Source: Nitrospira sp. (GTDB taxonomy: Bacteria > Nitrospirota > Nitrospiria > Nitrospirales > Nitrospiraceae). Taken from it: 10,820 nt of DNA. Positions 1 through 6,465 of this stretch are shown here, piece by piece (position 1 is the stretch's first letter; every line of letters begins with the position of its first letter). Under the pieces are notes generated by a model that saw only the letters and a program-made list of their open reading frames with translations, had not been told where the DNA came from and did not search any database. Location: the NCBI GenBank assembly GCA_015904075.1, contig JABMDH010000024.1, positions 1 through 10,820 of the forward strand. Reading direction: 5' to 3'. The position numbers and the translations under genes were made by a program.

Positions 1-321
1 TCCATCATCGGAATTCTTGCCACGATCGCGGTTCCGTCCTACCAGTCCTCTCTGATCAAGGCGAGGGAGACGGTGTTGCGACAGGACTTGTTCACCATGC
101 GGGAGTTGCTCGACCAGCATCGCGCCGATCAGGGGAAATACCCTCCGTCCTTGGGAGGACTGGTTGCGGCGGGATATCTGCGGGTGCTCCCCAAAGATCC
201 CTTTACAAATTCGTCAGACTCCTGGCAAGAGATCACCGAACCAGCCGAGGGTGGTGTCTTCGATGTCTATTCCGGGTCGGACCTCGTTGGAACAAACGGG
301 ACTGCATATAACCAATGGTAG
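1..321 (+). CDS. Type II secretion/type IV pilin-like major pseudopilin (GspG-like), 5' end missing
   Basis: The frame is open from the first base and encodes 106 residues to a TAG stop, so the true start lies upstream of the window. The first residues (SIIGILATIAVPSYQ) are the hydrophobic N-terminal helix of type IV pilins and pseudopilins, just after where the prepilin peptidase site and the conserved Glu5 would be. The rest is a short globular head with YPPSLGGLVAAGYL and LPKDPFT, the pattern seen in GspG-type pseudopilins (Tyr-Pro then Leu-rich helix, then a Pro-Lys-Asp-Pro turn). The protein should be processed, inserted in the inner membrane and polymerised into the pseudopilus. The short size, probably about 120-130 residues when complete, fits a GspG-like pseudopilin better than a long adhesive pilin. 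A GTG at 73 is internal and should not be taken as the start. The gene abuts the LysM lipoprotein gene. Confidence 0.85.
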   Translation, partial: SIIGILATIAVPSYQSSLIKARETVLRQDLFTMRELLDQHRADQGKYPPSLGGLVAAGYLRVLPKDPFTNSSDSWQEITEPAEGGVFDVYSGSDLVGTNGTAYNQW

Positions 322-1145
322 CCATGCGTGCTCAGCAATCTGGTCTGAATCTATCCATACAGGGGCGGGACTGTCCTGGGGCAGCTCTCTGTCGTGTCGT
401 ATTCATTGGAGTGGTACTGGGGTTCATTATGGGATCCGTCGTTGCCTGCAGTCCGCTGGAGCCGCTTGATGAGTCGGAGCGCTCCAACCTGCAACTGACT
501 ACGGATACGCTGAAGATATCACTGCGGGATGCCCAACGAACCATTGTCGAGTTGCGCGCAGAAGTTGAGTCACGACGGCTGGAATTGGCCGATCTCCAAA
601 TCGCACGGGCTCAACTGGAGGGACGTGTCCGCGAGGCAGAACGCCGTTTGATTGAAGCCCGGCATGTGATTGATCTTCAGCGGGAAGAGCTGGCTGGCTC
701 GCGTTCTGATCGAGAACGGGCAGCTCGGACCGGGGCTGTTCTACAGAGCCAGCTGAAGCAGTTGCACAGCCAGATTGCCAGAATGGGGAGTCCGGCAGGC
801 ATACCTTCGGCAAGAGGCCGTCAAATGGGCGTAGCGTCGGCGAAGCTGGATCAGCCGGATGTTGTGCCGGAACGCGCTGCAGCGGCAGTGATGCAGGCGC
901 CGCATCTCTACGACAGCTCATCGGTTGACACAACAAGGATTACGCGAGCTGCTTCAGGCAATCCTCTGCGAGTGGTGGTCATGCCTGGCGATACTCTGTG
1001 GAGCATTGCGCAGCGGCATCGAGTTTCCCTCAAAGGTCTCATGGCCATCAACCAGCTTTCCGACAGTCATATCCAGATTGGCCAGGACCTCTGGCTGGTC
1101 AAGCCGCCGGCTTCCGGTTCGCGTGAGTACAAGACAGCTGAATAG
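315..1145 (+). CDS. Lipoprotein with long coiled coil and C-terminal LysM domain
   Basis: The product has 276 residues. The start ATG at 315 overlaps the pseudopilin stop by 7 bases; ATG 324 is an equally plausible start three codons later. Residues 24-44 form a hydrophobic signal segment ending in a lipobox (VVA followed by Cys45), so the mature protein is probably lipidated and exported. Residues about 55-155 are rich in Leu, Arg, Glu and Gln with heptad spacing, a long coiled coil. A linker follows, then a LysM domain at about 218-263 (VVMPGDTLWSIAQRH, then MAINQL and IQIGQDLWL), the classical peptidoglycan-binding fold. Lipid anchor, rod and LysM together suggest a spacer between a membrane and the cell wall. 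Its place between the pseudopilin and gspF suggests a role in positioning or anchoring the secretion/pilus machine, comparable in idea to FimV- or TsaP-type LysM proteins, though I see no specific homology to either. Domain calls are firm; the role is inferred. Confidence 0.85.
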   Translation: MVAMRAQQSGLNLSIQGRDCPGAALCRVVFIGVVLGFIMGSVVACSPLEPLDESERSNLQLTTDTLKISLRDAQRTIVELRAEVESRRLELADLQIARAQLEGRVREAERRLIEARHVIDLQREELAGSRSDRERAARTGAVLQSQLKQLHSQIARMGSPAGIPSARGRQMGVASAKLDQPDVVPERAAAAVMQAPHLYDSSSVDTTRITRAASGNPLRVVVMPGDTLWSIAQRHRVSLKGLMAINQLSDSHIQIGQDLWLVKPPASGSREYKTAE

Positions 1146-1172
1146 TGCGCGATTCGTTCCGTCGCTAATTAC

Positions 1173-1177
1173 AAAGG
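1173..1177 (+). promoter_or_regulatory. Ribosome binding site for the gspF-like gene
   Basis: AAAGG lies 9 bases before the ATG at 1187. It supports that start, which also gives the conserved GspF N-terminus. The 41-base gap after the LysM gene shows no terminator or convincing promoter, so the gene is probably co-transcribed with its neighbours. Confidence 0.45.
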
Positions 1178-1186
1178 TCCATCACC

Positions 1187-2401
1187 ATGGCGGTGTTTAC
1201 GTACCGAGTTGCCAGACCAGATGGGTCGACTGTCAATGGCCAAGTCGAGGGGGACGATGAGTCGCGGGTGCGCGCCAAACTTGAATCACAAGGTTTTCTG
1301 GTATTTAAGCTTCATCGCCGGGGGATGGGATCGGTAGCGGGATCGGGGAAGTCCTGGTCCTGGGGTACGCTTCCGTTGGGGGAGTTCTTGATCTTCAATC
1401 AAGAGTTGCTTGCGTTGGTGAAGTCGGGGTTGCCGGTGTTACGGGTATGGGATCTGCTAATCGAGCGCTCTGCGCATGCAGGATTCCAGCAGGTGTTGCG
1501 CAATGTCCGTGAAGATATTCGTGGCGGCTCGTCGGCTTCCGACGCGCTGAGCAAACACTCGTTGTATTTTCCTGACCTCTACGTGGCAACGATGAAGGCT
1601 GGTGAGCAGTCTGGCAATCTTCCGGACGTGCTCCAACGGTATGTCGCATATCTAAAACTCATGATGGGGCTGCGCCAAAAGTTGACGAAGGCGCTTTCTT
1701 ATCCTGCATTTCTGATCCTCATCGGAGTGGGCGTCATCGGGTTTTTGTTGACCTATGTGATGCCGACGTTTGTGTCGGTCTATGGGGAGTCAGCGAAGTC
1801 ATTGCCGTGGGCGACCCAAGCCTTACTTGATGTTGTGAACCATGCGGAGTCCAGGCTCCTGCCTCTGGCGCTGCTCCTGATGGGTCTTGTTGTGGGAGTG
1901 CGCGTCTATTATACGACCCCTGCCGGCCGCCTGATGATTGATCGGCTCCTGTTGAAGCTTCCGTTGTTCGGTCCCATTGCAGTCAAACACAATACGGTGC
2001 AGCTGACTCGGACGCTTGGAACAATTCTGGCCGGTGGTATTCCACTTGTTGATGCGTTGCAGAATGCCAGAGGCGCGGTCTCAAACCGATGGGTGTCGCA
2101 AGGATTGGCGGGCGCAGTCGATGAAATCCGAGAGGGTGTGACGCTCGCGTCGGCCCTTGATCGTCCTCGCATACTTCCCAATCTGGCGATTGAGATGTTG
2201 TCGGTCGGAGAAGAGACCGGGTCGCTCGATACGATGCTGAGAGACGTGGCAGAGTTTTATGAAGCCGATCTCGATACCAGACTTACCCAACTTACAACCT
2301 GGATCGAGCCTGCCTTGTTGCTTGTGATGGGGGTATTGGTCGGAGGGATCGTGATTATCATGTATCTGCCGGTGTTTCAGATGGCCGGTTCCGTTGGCTA
2401 G
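1187..2401 (+). CDS. gspF: Type II secretion/type IV pilus inner-membrane platform protein (GspF/PilC/MshG family)
   Basis: The product has 404 residues, the usual family length. It begins with the family N-terminus (FTYRVARPDGSTVNGQVEG), followed by two copies of the GspF cytoplasmic domain at about 67-190 and 270-392. The paired signatures GEQSGNL (139-145) and GEETGSL (341-347) mark the repeats. Three membrane segments are visible at about 172-196, 224-241 and 373-393, including the YPAFLILIG and IEPALLLVMGVLVGG stretches typical of the family. The protein sits in the inner membrane, contacts the assembly ATPase from the cytoplasmic side and passes its motion to pseudopilin subunits. The adjacent ATPase and PilM/N/O genes fit this. 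The last 11 codons and the stop lie in the first copy of a 72-bp tandem repeat; the duplication does not alter the protein because the stop is in copy 1. The symbol is by family; pilC or mshG would be equally fair. Confidence 0.95.
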   Translation: MAVFTYRVARPDGSTVNGQVEGDDESRVRAKLESQGFLVFKLHRRGMGSVAGSGKSWSWGTLPLGEFLIFNQELLALVKSGLPVLRVWDLLIERSAHAGFQQVLRNVREDIRGGSSASDALSKHSLYFPDLYVATMKAGEQSGNLPDVLQRYVAYLKLMMGLRQKLTKALSYPAFLILIGVGVIGFLLTYVMPTFVSVYGESAKSLPWATQALLDVVNHAESRLLPLALLLMGLVVGVRVYYTTPAGRLMIDRLLLKLPLFGPIAVKHNTVQLTRTLGTILAGGIPLVDALQNARGAVSNRWVSQGLAGAVDEIREGVTLASALDRPRILPNLAIEMLSVGEETGSLDTMLRDVAEFYEADLDTRLTQLTTWIEPALLLVMGVLVGGIVIIMYLPVFQMAGSVG

Positions 2402-2513
2402 AGGCTGATAGGAGATGGCACGGGACATGTCTTTAGCGGCGCGGTGTTTCAGATGGCCGGTTCCGTTGGCTAGAGGCTGATAGGAGATGGCACGGGACAT
2501 GTCTTTAGCGGCG
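2370..2513. repeat. Perfect 72-bp tandem duplication spanning the gspF end and the intergenic region
   Basis: Bases 2370-2441 and 2442-2513 are identical over all 72 positions. Identity stops exactly at both edges (2369 C versus 2441 G; 2442 C versus 2514 T). Copy 1 holds the last gspF codons and the TAG at 2399-2401; copy 2 repeats these codons, the TAG (2471-2473) and the intergenic stretch. Because 72 is a multiple of three, the second set is in the same frame as gspF, though behind the stop. The absence of any mismatch suggests a recent event, by slippage or unequal recombination, or an assembly artefact. The result is a 125-base gap before gspE, which would be 53 bases with a single copy. 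Confidence 0.97.
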
Positions 2514-2516
2514 TAC

Positions 2517-2520
2517 GAGG
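2517..2520 (+). promoter_or_regulatory. Ribosome binding site for the gspE-like gene
   Basis: GAGG lies 6 bases before the ATG at 2527 and just downstream of the second repeat copy, so it is not duplicated. It supports 2527 as the start. The AGGAG motifs inside each repeat copy (2410-2414 and 2482-2486) directly abut out-of-frame ATGs and do not serve this start. Confidence 0.55.
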
Positions 2521-2526
2521 TAGCCC

Positions 2527-4254
2527 ATGGCGCGTAGTGTTGCCAGACCGGCCCTTGCCGACGTGTTAGTCAGGCAGGGGGTGGTTTCCAAGCAGACGGT
2601 CGAGGATACGCTTCGTCGGCTGGACGGGGCGTCGGTTACGCTGGGGCAGGTCCTGGTGGGGGAGGGCCTCCTCTCGGAGGATCAACTCGCCCGTGCGCTG
2701 GCCGCTCAGTACGGATTGCCCTACGATCAGCTGACGAGTTTTCAAGTCGACCCTCGCTACTATGAGACGATATCCGTCAAGTTGATGCAGCGATTTCCAT
2801 TCATTCCCATTGCAGACCGAGACGGAGTGCTGACCATTGTCATTGCAGATCCGCAGAATGTCGTAGGACTCGACGAATTAGAGATCTTGACCGGAAAGCG
2901 GTTGGAGCTGATTATCAGTTCGAAAAGCGCCATTCTTGCGGCGTTGGACCGCAGCGCAGGGTCCAATCAGGCGCTCCGTGAGCTTGAAGCGGAATATCGT
3001 TCGGTGTTGGTGAAGGAGGATGAGCGAGGCGAGGAAGTCCTCACTATCGATCACGCCGGGGAGGATCAGAGCCCCGCGGTCAAGCTGCTCGATTCCATTC
3101 TGCTGAGCGCGATGCAACGCCGCTCCAGCGACATTCACATCGAGGTCGCCGACCGGGCGACGAAAGTCAAGTTTCGCGTTGATGGCATCCTCGTTCAGGC
3201 GATGGAGCCGCTTGATGTCCGATTGCACGCTCCGTTGGTGTCTCGTCTGAAAGTCATGGCAGAGCTGGATATCGCCGAACGTCGGGTGCCTCAAGACGGC
3301 AGTTTTCGCATGCGGCTTGATCGCAAGGTTGTGGATTTTCGCGTTTCAATTCTGCCCAGTGTATTCGGTGAATCAGTGGTCATCAGAATTTTAGACCGGG
3401 AATCCATCACGACCGGCGTATCCGCTTTGAAACTCGAGCGGCTGGGATTTAATCCGGAGGATCTGAAACGCTTCCGGAGGGCCATCACGCGCCCGTACGG
3501 CATGATTTTGGTGACCGGACCGACAGGCAGCGGAAAGACGACAACCTTGTATGCGGCGATTTCTGAAATGAACACGCTCGAAGACAAGCTCATTACGATC
3601 GAAGATCCAGTCGAGTATCAGTTTCCGGGGGTGGTGCAGATTCCCGTCAATGAGAAAAAGGGATTGACCTTTGCGCGAGGACTCCGGTCCATCCTGCGGC
3701 ATGACCCGGACAAGATCATGGTCGGAGAAATCCGGGATTCCGAAACGGCTCAGATTGCCATCCAGTCCGCTCTGACCGGTCATCTGGTCCTGACGACCGT
3801 TCACGCGAACAACGTGTTTGATGTGATCGGGCGATTTGCGTCGATGGGGATCGATGCGTACAACTTTCTGGCAGCGCTCAACTGCGTGTTGGCACAACGG
3901 CTGGTCCGCATGCTGTGTTCGCATTGCCGCATGCCGGTCAAGGCTCAGCAGGGTCTCATCGAAGAATCGGGGCTTGATTATGAGCAGTTCAAGGACACGG
4001 TGTTCTACGAAGGGAAAGGCTGCGCACATTGTCTCGATACCGGATTTCGGGGCCGGCAGTGCATCACGGAATTTTTGGATCTTACCGATGAAATCAAAGA
4101 GATGATTCTCGCAGAGCGCCCGCTCTCTGAAATCCGGTATCGTGCGATGACCGACGGGATGATCACGCTTCGGCAGTCCGCGCTCAAGAAAGTGATGAAC
4201 GGGGAGACATCGTTGCGCGAGATCAATCGTGTCACATTCAGCGAGGAAGGGTAA
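2527..4254 (+). CDS. gspE: Assembly ATPase of a type II secretion/type IV pilus machine (GspE/PilB/MshE family)
   Basis: The product is a 575-residue cytoplasmic hexameric ATPase that powers pseudopilus or pilus assembly through the GspF-like platform. An N-terminal MshEN/T2SSE_N region (about 1-145) contains two 23-residue repeats: a good one at 38-61 (LGQVLVGEGLL ending in Gln61) and a degenerate one at 9-31. A linker and N2D domain (about 185-290) follow, then the ATPase core: Walker A GPTGSGKT (331-338), Asp box ITIEDPVE (356-363), Walker B-like KIMVGEIRD with Glu401, and His box LTGHLVLTTVHANN (416-429). A zinc-binding tetracysteine module is present (Cys464, Cys467, Cys499, Cys502), typical of GspE/PilB/MshE extension ATPases and lacking in PilT retraction ATPases. 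All catalytic motifs look intact. In MshE-type proteins the N-terminal motif binds c-di-GMP, but here the first Arg of the consensus is replaced by Thr38, so that is doubtful. The stop codon touches the ATG of the next gene. Confidence 0.96.
   Translation: MARSVARPALADVLVRQGVVSKQTVEDTLRRLDGASVTLGQVLVGEGLLSEDQLARALAAQYGLPYDQLTSFQVDPRYYETISVKLMQRFPFIPIADRDGVLTIVIADPQNVVGLDELEILTGKRLELIISSKSAILAALDRSAGSNQALRELEAEYRSVLVKEDERGEEVLTIDHAGEDQSPAVKLLDSILLSAMQRRSSDIHIEVADRATKVKFRVDGILVQAMEPLDVRLHAPLVSRLKVMAELDIAERRVPQDGSFRMRLDRKVVDFRVSILPSVFGESVVIRILDRESITTGVSALKLERLGFNPEDLKRFRRAITRPYGMILVTGPTGSGKTTTLYAAISEMNTLEDKLITIEDPVEYQFPGVVQIPVNEKKGLTFARGLRSILRHDPDKIMVGEIRDSETAQIAIQSALTGHLVLTTVHANNVFDVIGRFASMGIDAYNFLAALNCVLAQRLVRMLCSHCRMPVKAQQGLIEESGLDYEQFKDTVFYEGKGCAHCLDTGFRGRQCITEFLDLTDEIKEMILAERPLSEIRYRAMTDGMITLRQSALKKVMNGETSLREINRVTFSEEG
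4243..4247 (+). promoter_or_regulatory. Ribosome binding site for the PilM-like gene, inside the gspE end
   Basis: GAGGA within the last gspE codons lies 7 bases before the ATG at 4255, which directly follows the TAA of gspE. The site supports this start over the second in-frame ATG at 4258 and indicates translational coupling of the two genes. Confidence 0.55.
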
Positions 4255-5253
4255 ATGATGTGGGATTGGGCGGGGCCGCAGCCGCAGTGCTGTCTCAAGC
4301 TGGGGATCGATGCCGTGGCGTGGGCTGAAACGGAGCGGGATTGGCGGGGGAGGCGTCGGCATCGATGCGTGGCGTCCCCGCTTCCAGACGGTCTCCTGAA
4401 ACCGTCTCCGACAGATCCCAATGTGTCGGATACCGTGACGTTGCAAGGGCGCATTCGTACGCTCACGGGACTGCAGGCTGAGAGTCAACGTGAAGGAGGA
4501 TCGCTGTTGGCTGATCTCCCTCGCCGGATTACCTTGCTACTTCCCGACACGGCGGTGCGGGCCATGGTGTTACATCTGGATAAGTTTCCTGCGAGATCTG
4601 ATGAGCGTGAGGCGTTGATTCGATGGCGGTTGGGACAGGAGCAGCTGTTTCCATTGACCGGGGCGAAGGTGGTGTCGCAAATGTTTCATGCGTTCCCTGG
4701 AGATGAACGCCGCACACATACCGTGCTGACCGTGGCGATTCAAGAGCCTGTTCTGGCGCAGTACGAGGCACTCTGTGAATCCGTCGGGTTGCTTCCCCAT
4801 GAGGTGGGGCTGACGAGTCTGCGACTGTTTGATCTGTGGCGGAGATCGTCGGGTGGATCAGGCCGGAAGAAGACGGAGTTTCTCTGGGCCAATGTGGCGG
4901 ATCGAGCACTGACAACACTGGTGTTTCAGCAGGGGAGGCCGCTGTTCTACCGGTGCAAGTTCCTGGGAGACAATGCGGTGGATGCCGGAGACACGTCGGG
5001 CTTGCTGGATAAAATCATCGAAGAATGTGGTGCGTCCCTGGATGTTTGTCAGCGACGATATCCAGATGTGGTCATCAAGCACGCGATTGTATGTGTTGAC
5101 GGGGAGCTGGACGGCTTGAAGACGACGCTCGAAGCAGGCCTGGACCTCTCTGTTGAGCAGGTGGGATGGGGCGCTCTTGATCGGCTCGGTGTGGTTGCGC
5201 AGGGGGGCCACCAGGGCATGGCATCATTGGCTGCTATGGCCGGAGTATCGTAA
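4255..5253 (+). CDS. pilM: PilM-like (actin-fold) assembly protein, nucleotide motifs degenerate
   Basis: The product has 332 residues and no membrane segment. Recognisable PilM features are an N-terminal LGIDAVAWAE strand (16-25) at the place of the phosphate-1 loop, and a middle segment LDKFPARSDEREALIRWRLG with EQLFPL (108-133) that matches the PilM pattern of a proline motif followed by an acidic helix and a Gln-x-x-Pro-phi end. A later strand LWANVADRALTTLVFQQGR (210-228) matches the phosphate-2 region, and the small-residue helix GMASLAAMAG comes at the C-terminus. The usual Ser/Thr and Lys of phosphate 1 and the Asp-Ile-Gly of phosphate 2 are not present, so ATP binding may be lost, as in the cytoplasmic domain of GspL. 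PilM binds the cytoplasmic N-terminus of PilN and links the ATPase to the inner-membrane ring; the next genes are pilN- and pilO-like. Family call fairly firm, ATP status inferred. Confidence 0.8.
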   Translation: MMWDWAGPQPQCCLKLGIDAVAWAETERDWRGRRRHRCVASPLPDGLLKPSPTDPNVSDTVTLQGRIRTLTGLQAESQREGGSLLADLPRRITLLLPDTAVRAMVLHLDKFPARSDEREALIRWRLGQEQLFPLTGAKVVSQMFHAFPGDERRTHTVLTVAIQEPVLAQYEALCESVGLLPHEVGLTSLRLFDLWRRSSGGSGRKKTEFLWANVADRALTTLVFQQGRPLFYRCKFLGDNAVDAGDTSGLLDKIIEECGASLDVCQRRYPDVVIKHAIVCVDGELDGLKTTLEAGLDLSVEQVGWGALDRLGVVAQGGHQGMASLAAMAGVS

Positions 5254-5255
5254 GC

Positions 5256-5885
5256 ATGGGTACGCTGAATCTTCTGATCGGTTATCTTGCTGACCTGCTT
5301 AGGCATGTCCCATTGCTGGGCGAAAGCCCGGCCCGGTTTCAGATCAACTTGAGTACCCGGTATCGGCCTGCGGCAGTGCCCCTACGAACGTTCTTGGTTG
5401 CGATGTGCGCGGTGTTGTCACTGGGGATTCTTTGGAGCCTTGGTCAAGCGGCATTGGGGTACCGAGAGGCTCGGACCATCGAAGTAGAACTTGATCGAGT
5501 TCGTCAACTGGATGTGCAACTGGTTGCCGATGCTCAGCAGGAGGGGATCGACCTGTCTGAAGGGGCATTGCAAGGATTGTCTGCCGAGGTAGACCTTGCC
5601 AATCAGCTGCTCGAAAAGCGAACGTTCTCCTGGACGAAGTTTCTGGCTGGATTGGAGCAAGTCATCCCTGCACGGCTGGCACTGAGCAGTGTTCAATTCG
5701 ATGCGGGCGGTACCGTGGTGCATTTGACAGGAACAGCCATGAGTTTGGAGGACATTACTGCGTTTACAGTGAGCCTGCAAGATCACCCCATGTTCAAAGA
5801 CCCTGTCTTGGCGCAGCATCGTGCCGGGACAAACGGACTCGTGGAATTCAATGTGACTCTGCGGTATCGGCAAACAGGGACCTGA
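5256..5885 (+). CDS. pilN: PilN-like inner-membrane assembly protein (GspL C-terminal type)
   Basis: The product has 209 residues and starts 2 bases after the pilM-like stop. A single membrane helix lies at about 46-66 (VAMCAVLSLGILWSLG), preceded by FQINLSTR at 28-35, which resembles the INLLP-type motif of PilN that docks in a cleft of PilM. A short coiled coil (about 68-125) is followed by a ferredoxin-like periplasmic domain (about 125-209) with the PilN pattern: WTKFLAGLEQVIP, then LTGTAMSLEDITAF, then a closing VEFNVTLRYR strand. The protein should sit bitopically in the inner membrane and pair with the PilO-like product. The N-terminus carries about 28 extra residues before the INL motif, including a second LNLL sequence at 4-7; classical PilN has the motif nearly at residue 1. 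No better in-frame start was found. Confidence 0.82.
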   Translation: MGTLNLLIGYLADLLRHVPLLGESPARFQINLSTRYRPAAVPLRTFLVAMCAVLSLGILWSLGQAALGYREARTIEVELDRVRQLDVQLVADAQQEGIDLSEGALQGLSAEVDLANQLLEKRTFSWTKFLAGLEQVIPARLALSSVQFDAGGTVVHLTGTAMSLEDITAFTVSLQDHPMFKDPVLAQHRAGTNGLVEFNVTLRYRQTGT

Positions 5886-5890
5886 GGCAG

Positions 5891-6439
5891 ATGCGAGAAC
5901 GAGTAGCTGTTTTATTACAACAACCATTTGCACCGCTGCTGCCCTGGGTGGGTATGGCAGTGGGGCTGCTGCTCCTATTGGTACTTGTTCAGCGTGTCGG
6001 CGTGGCCGGGGCTGAGTCGAAGCGGGAACGCCTGGATAAAGAGTGGATCTCGGCGCGGCAGTTGCTGCTGCATCATCGTGAAGCAAGAAAAGCAAAGCAG
6101 GATCTTCGCCAGGTCTGGGCGGTATTGCCGGCAGAGCGGGATTTCGCACCGCTGGCGCTGGGGATTTCGGAGGAGGCAAAGCGAGATCGAGTTGCCTTGC
6201 CGGCGTTATCTTATAAGACGGAGCCGACGCTGGTTGCTAATACGAGTAAAGGGTTGTTGCAGGGCTCAATGAGCGGACGATACGAAGACCTCCGTCGATT
6301 TATTTATGATCTGGAGACGGCGGAGGAGTTGTTGTTCATTGAAGATCTTGAGCTAACGCAGTCGGGTAGCGCGCAAGACCATTCGCTAACGTTTAAAATT
6401 AAGATTGCCGCTTATCTGCGCGCAGAACCAGCGAATTAG
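5891..6439 (+). CDS. pilO: PilO-like inner-membrane assembly protein (GspM-like)
   Basis: The product has 182 residues and starts 5 bases after the pilN-like stop, with GAGG at 5884-5887 rather close to the ATG. One membrane helix (about 15-37, VGLLLLLVLVQRVG region) is followed by a charged coiled coil (41-75) and a compact C-terminal domain (about 83-178). That domain has the PilO/GspM hallmarks: short strands and a helix reading YEDLRRFIYDLETAEELLFI, followed by a strand LTFKIKIAAYL. Topology, size and position right after pilN match PilO, which dimerises with PilN through the coiled coil and ferredoxin-like domain to form the periplasmic alignment complex. PilO and GspM are structural relatives, so either label is defensible. 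Confidence 0.78.
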   Translation: MRERVAVLLQQPFAPLLPWVGMAVGLLLLLVLVQRVGVAGAESKRERLDKEWISARQLLLHHREARKAKQDLRQVWAVLPAERDFAPLALGISEEAKRDRVALPALSYKTEPTLVANTSKGLLQGSMSGRYEDLRRFIYDLETAEELLFIEDLELTQSGSAQDHSLTFKIKIAAYLRAEPAN

Positions 6440-6465
6440 GGCATGTCAGCCATGGTGTGATTGTT

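Noticed and set aside
499..936. Minus-strand open frame of 145 codons opposite the LysM gene
   Set aside because: It overlaps a gene with lipobox, coiled coil and LysM domain; the antisense product has no features of its own.
2370..2513. The tandem repeat as an attachment site, insertion-sequence footprint or CRISPR unit
   Set aside because: Only two directly abutting copies without spacer, no transposase or integrase nearby and no terminal inverted repeats; simple duplication explains it.
4386..4407. 7-bp perfect inverted repeat (AGACGGT/ACCGTCT, 8-base loop) in the pilM-like gene
   Set aside because: It is inside the coding sequence, has no T-run and is short; likely chance.
3391..4488. 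Long minus-strand open frame (365 codons) opposite gspE
   Set aside because: The + strand carries an unmistakable GspE ATPase with all motifs here; the antisense frame has low-complexity, Arg/His/Pro-rich content and no family features.
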